DNA from: Frondihabitans sp.
GTDB lineage: Bacteria; Actinomycetota; Actinomycetes; Actinomycetales; Microbacteriaceae
Length of the DNA: 7,499 nt
Assembly (NCBI GenBank): GCA_025464735.1
Contig: JAODMX010000059.1
Coordinates: forward strand, 1 to 7,499
Direction: 5' to 3'
In this document: positions 1 to 6,031 of the stretch, piece after piece
Layout: each line of letters starts with the position of its first letter
How positions within the stretch are numbered: position 1 is the first letter of the stretch
Notes under the pieces: generated by a model
The model's database searches: none
Told to the model about the DNA's origin: nothing
What the model saw: only the letters and a program-made list of their open reading frames with translations
Translations under genes and position numbers: made by a program

Positions 1-555
1 GTGAGCAACAACATGGGCGTCGACGGCAAGGGGCTCGGCCTGCTGCTCGAAAACGGCCAGGTGAGCAGGGTGCTCGCGTCGTACGTCGGCGAGAACAAGC
101 TGTTCGCGGAGCAGTATCTCAGCGGAGCGCTCGATGTCGAGTTCGTGCCGCAGGGAACGCTGGCCGAACGTCTCCGCGCCGGCGGGGCAGGCATCCCCGC
201 GTTCTACACGCCCACCGGAGTCGGCACACCCGTGGCCGAAGGGAAAGACGAGCGGGAATTCGACGGCACCCGCGCGATTCTCGAGCGGGGCATCACGGCG
301 GACCTCGCACTCGTGCGGGCGCGCGAAGCGGACAACGAGGGCAACCTCCGATACCGACTCACCGCGCGCAACTTCAATCCGCTCGTCGCGACAGCGGGCA
401 GGGTGACTATCGTCGAGACCGAGACGCTCGGGGAGGCGTTCCTGGACCCGAACGAGATCCACACGCCCGGCATCTTCGTGCAGAGGCTGGTGGTCGTGAG
501 CGACGCCGAGAAGGACATCGAGCAGAGGACGGTGAGGCCACGTGTGGACGCGTGA
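1..555 (+). CDS. 3-oxoacid CoA-transferase subunit A, 5' end cut by window
   Basis: Alpha subunit of a two-subunit family I CoA-transferase (ScoA/PcaI/AtoD type), which moves CoA from a donor such as succinyl-CoA to a 3-oxoacid. The frame is open from base 1 for 184 codons. It begins inside the conserved SNNxGVDGxGLGLLLE segment, which in full-length relatives lies about 45-50 residues from the N-terminus, so the GTG at base 1 is an internal valine codon and the first part of the gene lies upstream. Also visible are the [29 protein letters not shown] region and the [13 protein letters not shown] segment near the C-terminus, both typical of this subunit. The stop lies 14 bases inside the subunit B gene, as expected for coupled partners. 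Whether the substrate is acetoacetate, 3-oxoadipate or another 3-oxoacid cannot be decided from sequence alone. Confidence 0.95.
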   Translation: MSNNMGVDGKGLGLLLENGQVSRVLASYVGENKLFAEQYLSGALDVEFVPQGTLAERLRAGGAGIPAFYTPTGVGTPVAEGKDEREFDGTRAILERGITADLALVRAREADNEGNLRYRLTARNFNPLVATAGRVTIVETETLGEAFLDPNEIHTPGIFVQRLVVVSDAEKDIEQRTVRPRVDA

Positions 556-1186
556 CGAGATGGCAGCGATCGCGGCGCGGGAACTGCGCGATGGCGACTA
601 CGTGAACCTGGGCATCGGAATTCCGACGCTGGTGGCCAACCACCTGCCGGACGGGGTGCGAGTGATCCTCCAGAGCGAGAACGGCATCCTCGGCATGGGT
701 CCGTTCCCGTTAGAAGGAGACGAGGATGCCGACCTCATCAATGCGGGCAAGCAGACCGTCACGCTGCTCCCGGGCGCGTCCATATTCGACTCGGCGACCT
801 CGTTCGGGATGATCCGCGGCGGCCATGTGGCGGCGGCGGTGCTCGGAGCGCTCCAGGTCTCGCAGTTCGGCGACCTCGCCAACTGGACGATCCCTGGCAA
901 GCTGGTCAAGGGCATGGGCGGCGCGATGGACCTCGTCGCGGGCACCCCGCACGTGATCGTGGTGACTGAGCACGTATCGAAGGATGGCACTCCGAAGATC
1001 GTCGAGCGGTGCGATCTGCCCCTGACGGGCGTGCGCTGCGTCGATCGGATCATCAGCGACCGTGCGGTGTTCGACGTCACTGAGGTCGGACTGGTGCTGC
1101 GCGCGCTGAGTCCGGGCGAGACCGTCGATTCGCTGCGGGAGCTCACCGGCGCGCCGTTCACGGTAGAACTGGAGGAAGCGGCATGA
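542..1186 (+). CDS. 3-oxoacid CoA-transferase subunit B
   Basis: Beta subunit of the same CoA-transferase, 214 residues, a normal length for ScoB/PcaJ. The GTG start at 542 gives the N-terminus [28 protein letters not shown], which matches the usual WTRxxMAxRAAxEL opening of this subunit; a purine-rich stretch (agaggacggtgagg) lies just upstream. The family signature QSENGILG is at residues 44-51, and Glu46 corresponds to the catalytic glutamate that carries CoA as a thioester. The glycine-rich [10 protein letters not shown] segment follows near residue 125. The gene overlaps subunit A by 14 bases and the thiolase by ATGA, so the three should be co-translated. The thiolase neighbour suggests a 3-oxoacyl-CoA that is made here and cleaved next, either acetoacetate use or the end of a beta-ketoadipate-like pathway. 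Confidence 0.96.
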   Translation: MWTRDEMAAIAARELRDGDYVNLGIGIPTLVANHLPDGVRVILQSENGILGMGPFPLEGDEDADLINAGKQTVTLLPGASIFDSATSFGMIRGGHVAAAVLGALQVSQFGDLANWTIPGKLVKGMGGAMDLVAGTPHVIVVTEHVSKDGTPKIVERCDLPLTGVRCVDRIISDRAVFDVTEVGLVLRALSPGETVDSLRELTGAPFTVELEEAA

Positions 1187-2358
1187 GTGTGATCATCGCG
1201 GGCTTTGCCCGGACGCCGTTCACGCGCTTCACGGGCGCCCTGTCCGCGATCTCGGCCGTCGAGCTCGGCACCCACGCGATCCGGTCCGCGCTGATTCGCG
1301 CGGACGTGCCCGTCACGGATGTCGACCGTGTCTATGTGGGCCAGGTTCTCCAGGCGGGAGCCGGGCAGAATCCCGCACGCCAGTCCGCCGTCGCGGCGGG
1401 GATCCCGTTCACGGTCCCGGCCATGACGCTCAACGCCGTCTGCCTCTCTGGCATGGAGGCAGTCAGCGCGGCTGTGGCGCTCATCGAGAGCGGCAGGGCC
1501 GATGTCGTCATCGCTGCCGGACAGGAGTCGATGTCCCGGGCTCCGCACGCGTTCCCCGGCAGGGTCGGCACGCACTACGGCGCCATCGAGGCGATCGACA
1601 CCCTCGAATTCGACGGGCTCACCGACGCCTTCGAACGCCGTTCGATGGGCGCCTCGACTGAGGACGGCAACACGGATTTCGCCATCACACGCGATGTGCA
1701 GGATGCGTGGGCGGCCGAGTCCCACGCCCGCTCGGTCACGGGGGCGGAGTTCCGCGACGGGGAGATCGAGCCGTTCGTGATCGAGTCGCGCAAGGGCCGC
1801 ACGGTGATCGACGCCGACGACGGGGTCCGTGCCGAGACGACGGTCGAGACGCTCGCGACGCTGCGCCCGGCGTTCTCGCCGACCGGCGGGATCACCGCGG
1901 GCAACTCTTCGCAGATCACCGATGGCGCCGCGGCACTCGTGCTGGTTTCGGCGCGGTACGCCGAGGCGCACGGGATCGCCGGCATCGCTACCATCGAGGC
2001 CACGGCTTTCGTCGCGGGTCCGGACGTGCGCCTGCACGCCCAGCCCGCGCACGCAATCGCGGCAGCGATCGATGGGCTCGACATCACCGTAGCCGACCTG
2101 GCCGCGGTGGAGATCAACGAGGCGTTCGCGAGCGTGGTCGTTCACTCCGTTGCTGCGCTCGGCGTGGACGGGTCGATCGTCAACCGTCACGGCGGTGCGA
2201 TCGCGCTCGGGCATCCGATCGGGGCGTCGGGAGCGAGAATCGTCGGCACCCTTGCGCGCGACCTCGCCGAGCGTGGCGGTGGATCCTGGGGCGCCGCGGG
2301 GATCTGCGGTGGCGGCGGGCAGGGATCGGCCGTCGTGCTGCGTTCGATCAGCGCCTGA
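1183..2358 (+). CDS. Acetyl-CoA acetyltransferase / 3-ketoacyl-CoA thiolase
   Basis: Thiolase of 391 residues, the normal length, which cleaves a 3-oxoacyl-CoA with free CoA to acetyl-CoA and a shortened acyl-CoA (or runs in reverse). All catalytic elements are present: nucleophilic Cys87 in [17 protein letters not shown] at 312-317, the signature [17 protein letters not shown] with catalytic His344, and Cys375 in GICGGGGQG. The ATG at 1183 overlaps the previous stop as ATGA and is preceded by ggaggaag at 1171-1178, a strong ribosome binding site. Together with the CoA-transferase it forms a standard pair: activate a 3-oxoacid, then cleave it. PcaF (3-oxoadipyl-CoA thiolase), AtoB/PhaA (acetoacetyl-CoA thiolase) and FadA are all compatible. 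The substrate is unassigned, so no symbol is given. Confidence 0.95.
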   Translation: MSVIIAGFARTPFTRFTGALSAISAVELGTHAIRSALIRADVPVTDVDRVYVGQVLQAGAGQNPARQSAVAAGIPFTVPAMTLNAVCLSGMEAVSAAVALIESGRADVVIAAGQESMSRAPHAFPGRVGTHYGAIEAIDTLEFDGLTDAFERRSMGASTEDGNTDFAITRDVQDAWAAESHARSVTGAEFRDGEIEPFVIESRKGRTVIDADDGVRAETTVETLATLRPAFSPTGGITAGNSSQITDGAAALVLVSARYAEAHGIAGIATIEATAFVAGPDVRLHAQPAHAIAAAIDGLDITVADLAAVEINEAFASVVVHSVAALGVDGSIVNRHGGAIALGHPIGASGARIVGTLARDLAERGGGSWGAAGICGGGGQGSAVVLRSISA

Positions 2359-2361
2359 TCG
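2345..2361 (+). repeat. Perfect inverted repeat across the thiolase stop / MBL start
   Basis: CGATCAG-CGC-CTGATCG is a perfect 7-base inverted repeat with a 3-base spacer. It covers the last thiolase codons, its TGA stop (2356-2358) and the first base of the GTG start of the next gene. In RNA it could form a small hairpin at the translation junction. No T-run follows, so it is not an intrinsic terminator. A role in translational coupling is inference. Confidence 0.45.
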
Positions 2362-3425
2362 TGGCGAGCGTCTCTGCGATCGTCTCATCCCCCGAGCTCT
2401 TCGCGGCATGGCAGGCGCGCACGCCGGCGCCGGTCCAGCGCGTACGCCAGGGGGTCTGGAGCGTGCCGGTGCCGGTGCCGAACAACCCGATCCGCTACAC
2501 GCTGTGCTACCTGCTCGTCGGGGACGATGGAGGCGTCGTGGTCGTCGACCCCGGCTGGGACAGCGACGAGGGAGAGCGTGCGCTGTTCGCGGGAATGGCG
2601 CTCGCCGGAGTCCGATCGGCGGACATCAGCGGGATCGTCGCCACCCACCTGCACCCGGACCACCACGGCCTCAGCCGACGGCTGCTCGACGCCGCGCCGG
2701 ATGCCTGGGTCGGCATGAGCCCCGCCGAAGCGCGCTCTCTGGAGCTGCTGCGACAGACACCCGAGCAGCGCCTCGCATCCGAGAGAGCGTGGTGGATAGC
2801 GGCGGGCAGTGATCCCTCCGACCCGGCGATCGATCCCTCGGGCGCGGTGGACGAACGCACGCACATGTTCGAGACGATGCCCGCGCCCACCCTGCTCCTC
2901 GACGACGGAGATCCGATCCCGATCGCCGGGCGCAGCATGCGGGTGATCGCGACACCGGGGCACACACCCGGTCACATCTGCCTCGTCGACGAGAATGATG
3001 ACCTCATTCTCACGGGAGACCATCTGTTGCCCCGCATCAGCCCGAATGTGGGCCTTCAGTCGACGGCGTCGGGCTCGCCGCTGCGGCAGTTCCTGCGCTC
3101 GCTCGAAACGCTGACCGCCTACGACTACGAGGCGCTGCCGGGTCACCAGTGGCGTTTCCGCGCGGCACCCGCCCGCGCCCGTGAGCTCATCGAACACCAC
3201 AGGGTCCGACTCGCAGAGGTCCTGGCGCTACTGGCGAACACGCCGATGACGGCCGCCGCGCTCGCCCCCGCCCTGTCGTGGGCGCACGGCTGGCACGAGC
3301 TGGGTCCGTTCCAGCGGCGCGCGGCGGTCGCGGAGACGATCAGCCATCTCGTGTACCTGGTGGAGGAGGGACGCCTGACCGCCCAGGGGATCGCCCCTGT
3401 CGTCTACTCGGCGCGAACGGCTTAG
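2361..3425 (+). CDS. MBL-fold metallo-hydrolase with C-terminal winged-helix-like region
   Basis: Metallo-beta-lactamase-fold hydrolase of 354 residues, counted from the GTG at 2361. Metal-ligand motifs are complete: HLHPDHHG (His96, His98, Asp100, His101), TPGHTPGH (His201), TGDH (Asp220) and PGHQW (His262), as expected for a dinuclear zinc centre of the glyoxalase II/LACTB2-like group. After about residue 270 there is a helical region containing WAHGWHELGPFQRRAAVAETISHLVYL, resembling the winged-helix C-terminus found in many LACTB2-like proteins. The start is chosen because it lies two bases after the thiolase stop and no in-frame ATG occurs before the domain begins. No convincing ribosome binding site precedes it, so translation probably depends on coupling to the thiolase. 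Its place in a CoA-ester operon suggests a thioesterase or lactone/ester hydrolase, but this is inference; MBL folds also cover unrelated chemistries. Confidence 0.9.
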   Translation: MASVSAIVSSPELFAAWQARTPAPVQRVRQGVWSVPVPVPNNPIRYTLCYLLVGDDGGVVVVDPGWDSDEGERALFAGMALAGVRSADISGIVATHLHPDHHGLSRRLLDAAPDAWVGMSPAEARSLELLRQTPEQRLASERAWWIAAGSDPSDPAIDPSGAVDERTHMFETMPAPTLLLDDGDPIPIAGRSMRVIATPGHTPGHICLVDENDDLILTGDHLLPRISPNVGLQSTASGSPLRQFLRSLETLTAYDYEALPGHQWRFRAAPARARELIEHHRVRLAEVLALLANTPMTAAALAPALSWAHGWHELGPFQRRAAVAETISHLVYLVEEGRLTAQGIAPVVYSARTA

Positions 3426-3429
3426 AACA

Positions 3430-3447
3430 ACCAACCGATTGGCTGGT
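3430..3447. promoter_or_regulatory. Candidate operator, site 1 (cyclase promoter)
   Basis: ACCAACC-GATT-GGCTGGT is an imperfect palindrome with 6 of 7 arm positions matching. It sits four bases after the MBL stop codon and its last base is the first base of the putative -10 hexamer, so a bound protein would block RNA polymerase. The same architecture recurs at 5951-5968 and, more weakly, at 7041-7058. The size and symmetry suit a dimeric TetR-, GntR- or similar-family repressor; the protein is not encoded in this window. Confidence 0.5.
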
Positions 3448-3452
3448 AATAT
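3447..3452 (+). promoter_or_regulatory. Putative -10 element of the cyclase gene promoter
   Basis: TAATAT is a good -10 match (to TATAAT), is conspicuously AT-rich in this GC-rich DNA, and is preceded by TGG, giving an extended -10 look. No good -35 hexamer lies 16-18 bases upstream. A transcript beginning near 3459 would have a leader of about 30 bases before the ATG at 3491. The hexamer abuts the candidate operator. Confidence 0.45.
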
Positions 3453-3490
3453 GGGATCCGTTCCGACCGACGGAGAGAGGACGAGATCCG

Positions 3491-4402
3491 ATGGTGAAGT
3501 CGCACACCGATCTATCCAACTGGGGGCGGTGGGGCGCCGACGATGAGCGGGGCACCCTCAACCTGCTGACGCCGGCGGGGCTGGTGGCCGCCGCTCACCT
3601 GATCCGCGACGGGAAGGTGTTCGAGCTGAGCATCCCGGTCAGCAATGACGGGCCGAACTACGGCGGCCTGCGCAGCAACCCCGTTCACACGATGACCCAG
3701 CTGCCGGGCGAGGCGTGGGATCCGGCGCTGCTCGAGACGGCGGACGACCTGATCGTGATGTCGTTGCAGGCCGAGACGCAGTGGGACAGCCTGGCCCACG
3801 TGGGCTACGGAGGCTATCTCTACAACAACGTGCCGAGCTCCAGCGTGACCGCGCGATTCGGCGCCGAGCGCAACGGAATCGACAGGCAGGTGCCCGGTCC
3901 GCTCGGCCGCGGGGTGCTGATCGATGTCGCGCACTCCCGCGGGGTCGAGTGGCTCGAGACGACGGATCCCGCGATCACGCCCGAGGAGCTCGATCGGGTT
4001 GCGGCGGAACAGGGTGTCGAGGTGCGCTCGGGCGACATCGTGCTGGTGCGCACCGGATGGCGGCGCAAGGCGATCGTCGAAGGCTGGTCCCACGAATGGA
4101 TCGAGACCAACCCCGGCCTGACCCAGGAGTGCGCGCACTGGCTCTCCTCGCACGAGGTCGTCGCGATCTGCTCCGACAACCACTCGATCGAGCAGGTTCC
4201 GATGGCGGACCCGGCGACGATGTTCCCGCTGCACGGCATCCTCATCCGCGACCTGGGGATGATGCTCGGCGAGCTGTTCGATCTCGAGGAGCTCGCCGCG
4301 GACTGCGCTGCGGATGGGCGCTGGGAGTTCTTCTTCGTCGCGCCACCCCTGAAGGTGGCGAACGGCGTGGGCTCCCCGGTCACACCGCTCGCGATCAAGT
4401 AG
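3491..4402 (+). CDS. Cyclase family protein (kynurenine-formamidase-like hydrolase)
   Basis: Member of the cyclase family (COG1878, PF04199), 303 residues, longer than KynB (about 210), as in the larger clade found in catabolic clusters. The ATG at 3491 follows a purine-rich ribosome binding site (ggagagagg). The canonical metal motif HxGTHxDxPxH is altered: Gln93 and Gln97 occupy the two histidine positions (QAETQWDSLAH), while Asp99 and the presumed catalytic His103 remain. Further on, NHSIEQVP, His248 (FPLHGILIRD) and Glu261 (MLGELFDLEEL) match the His/Glu region of the family, and the end PPLKVANGVGSPVTPLAI is typical. Such enzymes hydrolyse amides or open and close rings; the substrate here is unknown. 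The gene has its own promoter and candidate operator, and its stop lies three bases from the convergent SnoaL-like gene. Confidence 0.88.
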   Translation: MVKSHTDLSNWGRWGADDERGTLNLLTPAGLVAAAHLIRDGKVFELSIPVSNDGPNYGGLRSNPVHTMTQLPGEAWDPALLETADDLIVMSLQAETQWDSLAHVGYGGYLYNNVPSSSVTARFGAERNGIDRQVPGPLGRGVLIDVAHSRGVEWLETTDPAITPEELDRVAAEQGVEVRSGDIVLVRTGWRRKAIVEGWSHEWIETNPGLTQECAHWLSSHEVVAICSDNHSIEQVPMADPATMFPLHGILIRDLGMMLGELFDLEELAADCAADGRWEFFFVAPPLKVANGVGSPVTPLAIK

Positions 4403-4405
4403 GCG

Positions 4406-4897
4406 TCAGAACGGCAGGTCGTATCCCGCGATCAGCGACGCGATGCGCCAGATGCCGTCGGACTCCCGCGCCATCCGTACCTCGTAGAAGCCGCAGGTGA
4501 CCGGCACGATCGCGTCGGTGCTCGACGACACGAGCAGGTGATAGGTGTGGATCGTCGCGGCATCGTCACTCTGGTTCGTGACCATTGGGTTCATGATCAT
4601 GTGTCGCCGCTGGTCGTGCTGCCGCGGCCAGAAACCCGACATGTACTCGACCACGGCATCACGGCCGGTGAACGGTCCGACGATAGTCTCGTTGCGGATG
4701 TTCGCCTGCCACGTCGCGTCGGCGGTGAAGCAGTCGGCGAGCAGGTCAGGCCTGCGCTCGTCGAAGGCCCAGGCGTAACGGGACATGCGATCGGCGATCG
4801 CCGTGCGTGCGCGGGCGGTCTGCTCGTCCGCGCCGTCGAGGGGCTGGAGGTGGAGCACACCCGAGGCGTGCGCCCATGCGGGCCCGGTGTCGCTCAT
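4406..4897 (-). CDS. SnoaL/NTF2-like protein, paralogue 1 (operon gene 3)
   Basis: Small alpha+beta-barrel protein of 163 residues of the SnoaL-like (PF13577-type) NTF2 superfamily, which includes scytalone dehydratase, BaiE bile-acid 7-alpha-dehydratase and ring-dioxygenase beta subunits. Visible motifs are YAWAFDERRPDLLADCFTADATW (residues 41-63) and QHDQRRHMIMN (93-103). Tyr41, Asp46 and His99 fall where BaiE has its Tyr30-Asp35-His83 set, so dehydratase or isomerase activity is plausible but unproven. The ATG at 4897 has GGAGAA eight bases upstream on the minus strand. It is the last gene of a three-gene minus-strand operon, 30 bases after paralogue 2, and ends three bases from the convergent cyclase gene. 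The three paralogues share a D-x-[PA]-F C-terminus (here YDLPF). A non-catalytic or polyketide-cyclase-like role is an alternative. Confidence 0.88.
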   Translation of the reverse strand: MSDTGPAWAHASGVLHLQPLDGADEQTARARTAIADRMSRYAWAFDERRPDLLADCFTADATWQANIRNETIVGPFTGRDAVVEYMSGFWPRQHDQRRHMIMNPMVTNQSDDAATIHTYHLLVSSSTDAIVPVTCGFYEVRMARESDGIWRIASLIAGYDLPF

Positions 4898-4927
4898 GCG
4901 ATTCTCCGATCGTGAATGGATGTCGCG

Positions 4928-5410
4928 TCAGAACGCGAGATCGCCGCCTTCGAAGAGGTCGTCGATCAGCCAGCGCCCATCGTCGAGCACGAGCCGCACC
5001 CGGTAGAACGAGGTGAGCACCGGGCGCAGTTCGTGGTGCACGGACAGCAGCAGCAGCGAGCAGATCGCGGTCGCGTTGGTGGGCGTCAGTCCGTCGACCT
5101 GCATGCTCATGATGAGATGTCGACGCTGGTCCTCTTGCCGGTCCCAGTACGAGCTCAGCCATGCGACGATCTCGTCCCGGCCGCGGGTGGGGGCCACCTG
5201 GCTGCCATCGCCGAAACTGCCGTGCCACACCGCGCCGGCGGTGAAGCACGCGGCGAGCAGGTCACGCCGACGCTCGTCGAACGCCCACGCGTAAGCGTGG
5301 ATGCGTTCGGCCACCTGCACACGCTGCGCGTCTGCATCCGCCTTGTCGGCCGTGCCCGGCACGAGCGGGAGGTCGCCGCTGGCGAAGCCCCACGCCGGTG
5401 CGGGGATCAA
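4928..5410 (-). CDS. SnoaL/NTF2-like protein, paralogue 2 (operon gene 2)
   Basis: Second member of the tandem SnoaL-like set, 160 residues from a TTG start at 5410. That start is chosen because IPAPAWGFASG then lines up with GPAWAHASG at the N-terminus of paralogue 1, and because TTG overlaps the TGA of paralogue 3 as TTGA, a coupling arrangement. A GTG at 5425 would add five residues and has no better ribosome binding site. Conserved elements: YAWAFDERRRDLLAACFTAGAVW (40-62) and RQEDQRRHLIM (91-101), with Tyr40, Asp45 and His98 as the putative dehydratase-like triad. The C-terminus is GGDLAF, the most divergent of the three; the loop GSFGDGSQVAPTRGRDEI also differs from its sisters. A dehydratase, isomerase or partner subunit role is inferred from the fold only. 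Confidence 0.86.
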   Translation of the reverse strand: MIPAPAWGFASGDLPLVPGTADKADADAQRVQVAERIHAYAWAFDERRRDLLAACFTAGAVWHGSFGDGSQVAPTRGRDEIVAWLSSYWDRQEDQRRHLIMSMQVDGLTPTNATAICSLLLLSVHHELRPVLTSFYRVRLVLDDGRWLIDDLFEGGDLAF

Positions 5411-5910
5411 AACGGACAGTCCCACCCGCCCCGAAGATGCGAGAGGCGCCAGACGCCGCCCTCGTCCTTCACCAGATCGAAGCGATAGGGGCCGACCGTG
5501 ACGGGGCTCGTCTCCGCGTTCATCGACGACATCAGGAGCAGGTAGGCGTGCGCCTGCGCGGAGCTGCCGGTGTATGCGTCGATGATGACGTTGGTGAAGA
5601 CGTGCCGGCGCTGGTCCTCCTGGTTCGGCCAGAACTCGCCCATGAATCCCTGGATGGCTGCCCGGCCGTTGAAGGGACCGACGTGCTCGGTGCCCATCAC
5701 CCAGCCCTCCCAGATGCCGTCCTCAGTGAAGCATTCGCCGATGCCCTCGATGTTGCGCTCGTCGAATCCCCACGCGTAGCGGAATATCCGGTCCATGATC
5801 AGTACCCGATCGACCCCCGGATCACCGTCGCTCGCGGATCCCGGTCCGACCTTGCTGAGCCCCAGCGTGCGGCTCCAACCCGGCACCGGTCGCTGTTCTG
5901 CGTCACTCAT
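5407..5910 (-). CDS. SnoaL/NTF2-like protein, paralogue 3 (operon gene 1)
   Basis: First gene of the minus-strand SnoaL-like operon, 167 residues. The ATG at 5910 is preferred over an in-frame GTG at 5916 because a strong GGAGG (5916-5920) lies five bases before the ATG and would overlap the GTG. Shared family motifs: YAWGFDERNIEGIGECFTEDGIW (45-67) and NQEDQRRHVFTN (96-107), giving Tyr45, Asp50 and His103 in the positions of the BaiE catalytic set. The substrate-facing segment WEGWVMGTEHVGPFNGR differs strongly from paralogue 2 and partly resembles paralogue 1 (VGPFTGR). The C-terminus is GWDCPF. It is transcribed away from the amidohydrolase gene across a 121-base divergent region holding candidate operator site 2. 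The chemistry is inferred, not demonstrated. Confidence 0.88.
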   Translation of the reverse strand: MSDAEQRPVPGWSRTLGLSKVGPGSASDGDPGVDRVLIMDRIFRYAWGFDERNIEGIGECFTEDGIWEGWVMGTEHVGPFNGRAAIQGFMGEFWPNQEDQRRHVFTNVIIDAYTGSSAQAHAYLLLMSSMNAETSPVTVGPYRFDLVKDEGGVWRLSHLRGGWDCPF

Positions 5911-5913
5911 GTG

Positions 5914-5920
5914 CACCTCC
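5914..5920 (-). promoter_or_regulatory. Ribosome binding site deciding the start of SnoaL paralogue 3
   Basis: On the minus strand this reads GGAGGTG. Its GGAGG core ends five bases before the ATG at 5910, an ideal spacing, and it overlaps the alternative upstream GTG, which is therefore unlikely to be used. Confidence 0.7.
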
Positions 5921-5950
5921 CTGTATCACATCCAATGTGCATAACTCCAA

Positions 5951-5968
5951 ACCAACCATACGGTTGAT
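5951..5968. promoter_or_regulatory. Candidate operator, site 2 (divergent SnoaL / amidohydrolase region)
   Basis: ACCAACC-ATAC-GGTTGAT is the best copy of the recurring palindrome. The inner arms CAACC/GGTTG are perfect, one mismatch follows, and the next two positions pair again, including an A-T pair just outside the 18 bases. It lies in the 121-base gap between the divergent starts at 5910 and 6032, so one bound dimer could control both transcripts. The left arm is identical to that of site 1; the right arm is identical to that of site 3. A weak plus-strand -35 candidate, TTGATT (5964-5969), overlaps the right arm. Confidence 0.55.
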
Positions 5969-6031
5969 TCGCGCAGTTGGGAATGCGAAACTGCTGGAAG
6001 TCGCGAGGACGCGACGGAAGAGGACCGCGAC

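Noticed and set aside
1707..2360. Upstream extension of the MBL hydrolase frame into the thiolase gene
   Set aside because: The translated segment is Arg/Gly-rich shadow sequence overlapping the thiolase; the MBL domain begins after the GTG at 2361.
598..2409. 603-codon open frame on the minus strand, opposite the CoA-transferase B and thiolase genes
   Set aside because: Its translation is rich in Arg, Asp and Gly with no recognisable domain, and it lies antisense to two genes with complete catalytic motifs. Long antisense frames are normal in high-GC DNA.
2385..3200. Minus-strand 271-codon frame opposite the MBL hydrolase
   Set aside because: Arg-rich, no motifs, and antisense to a gene with intact metal-binding motifs.
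5913..5939. Minus-strand promoter TTGGAG-N17-GATACA for the SnoaL operon
   Set aside because: Both hexamers match the consensus at only 3 of 6 positions and the implied transcript start would fall on the ribosome binding site.
4916..5967. Plus-strand frames of up to 190 codons opposite the SnoaL-like genes
   Set aside because: No family motifs are visible; the minus-strand frames give three mutually similar proteins with ribosome binding sites, which settles the coding strand.
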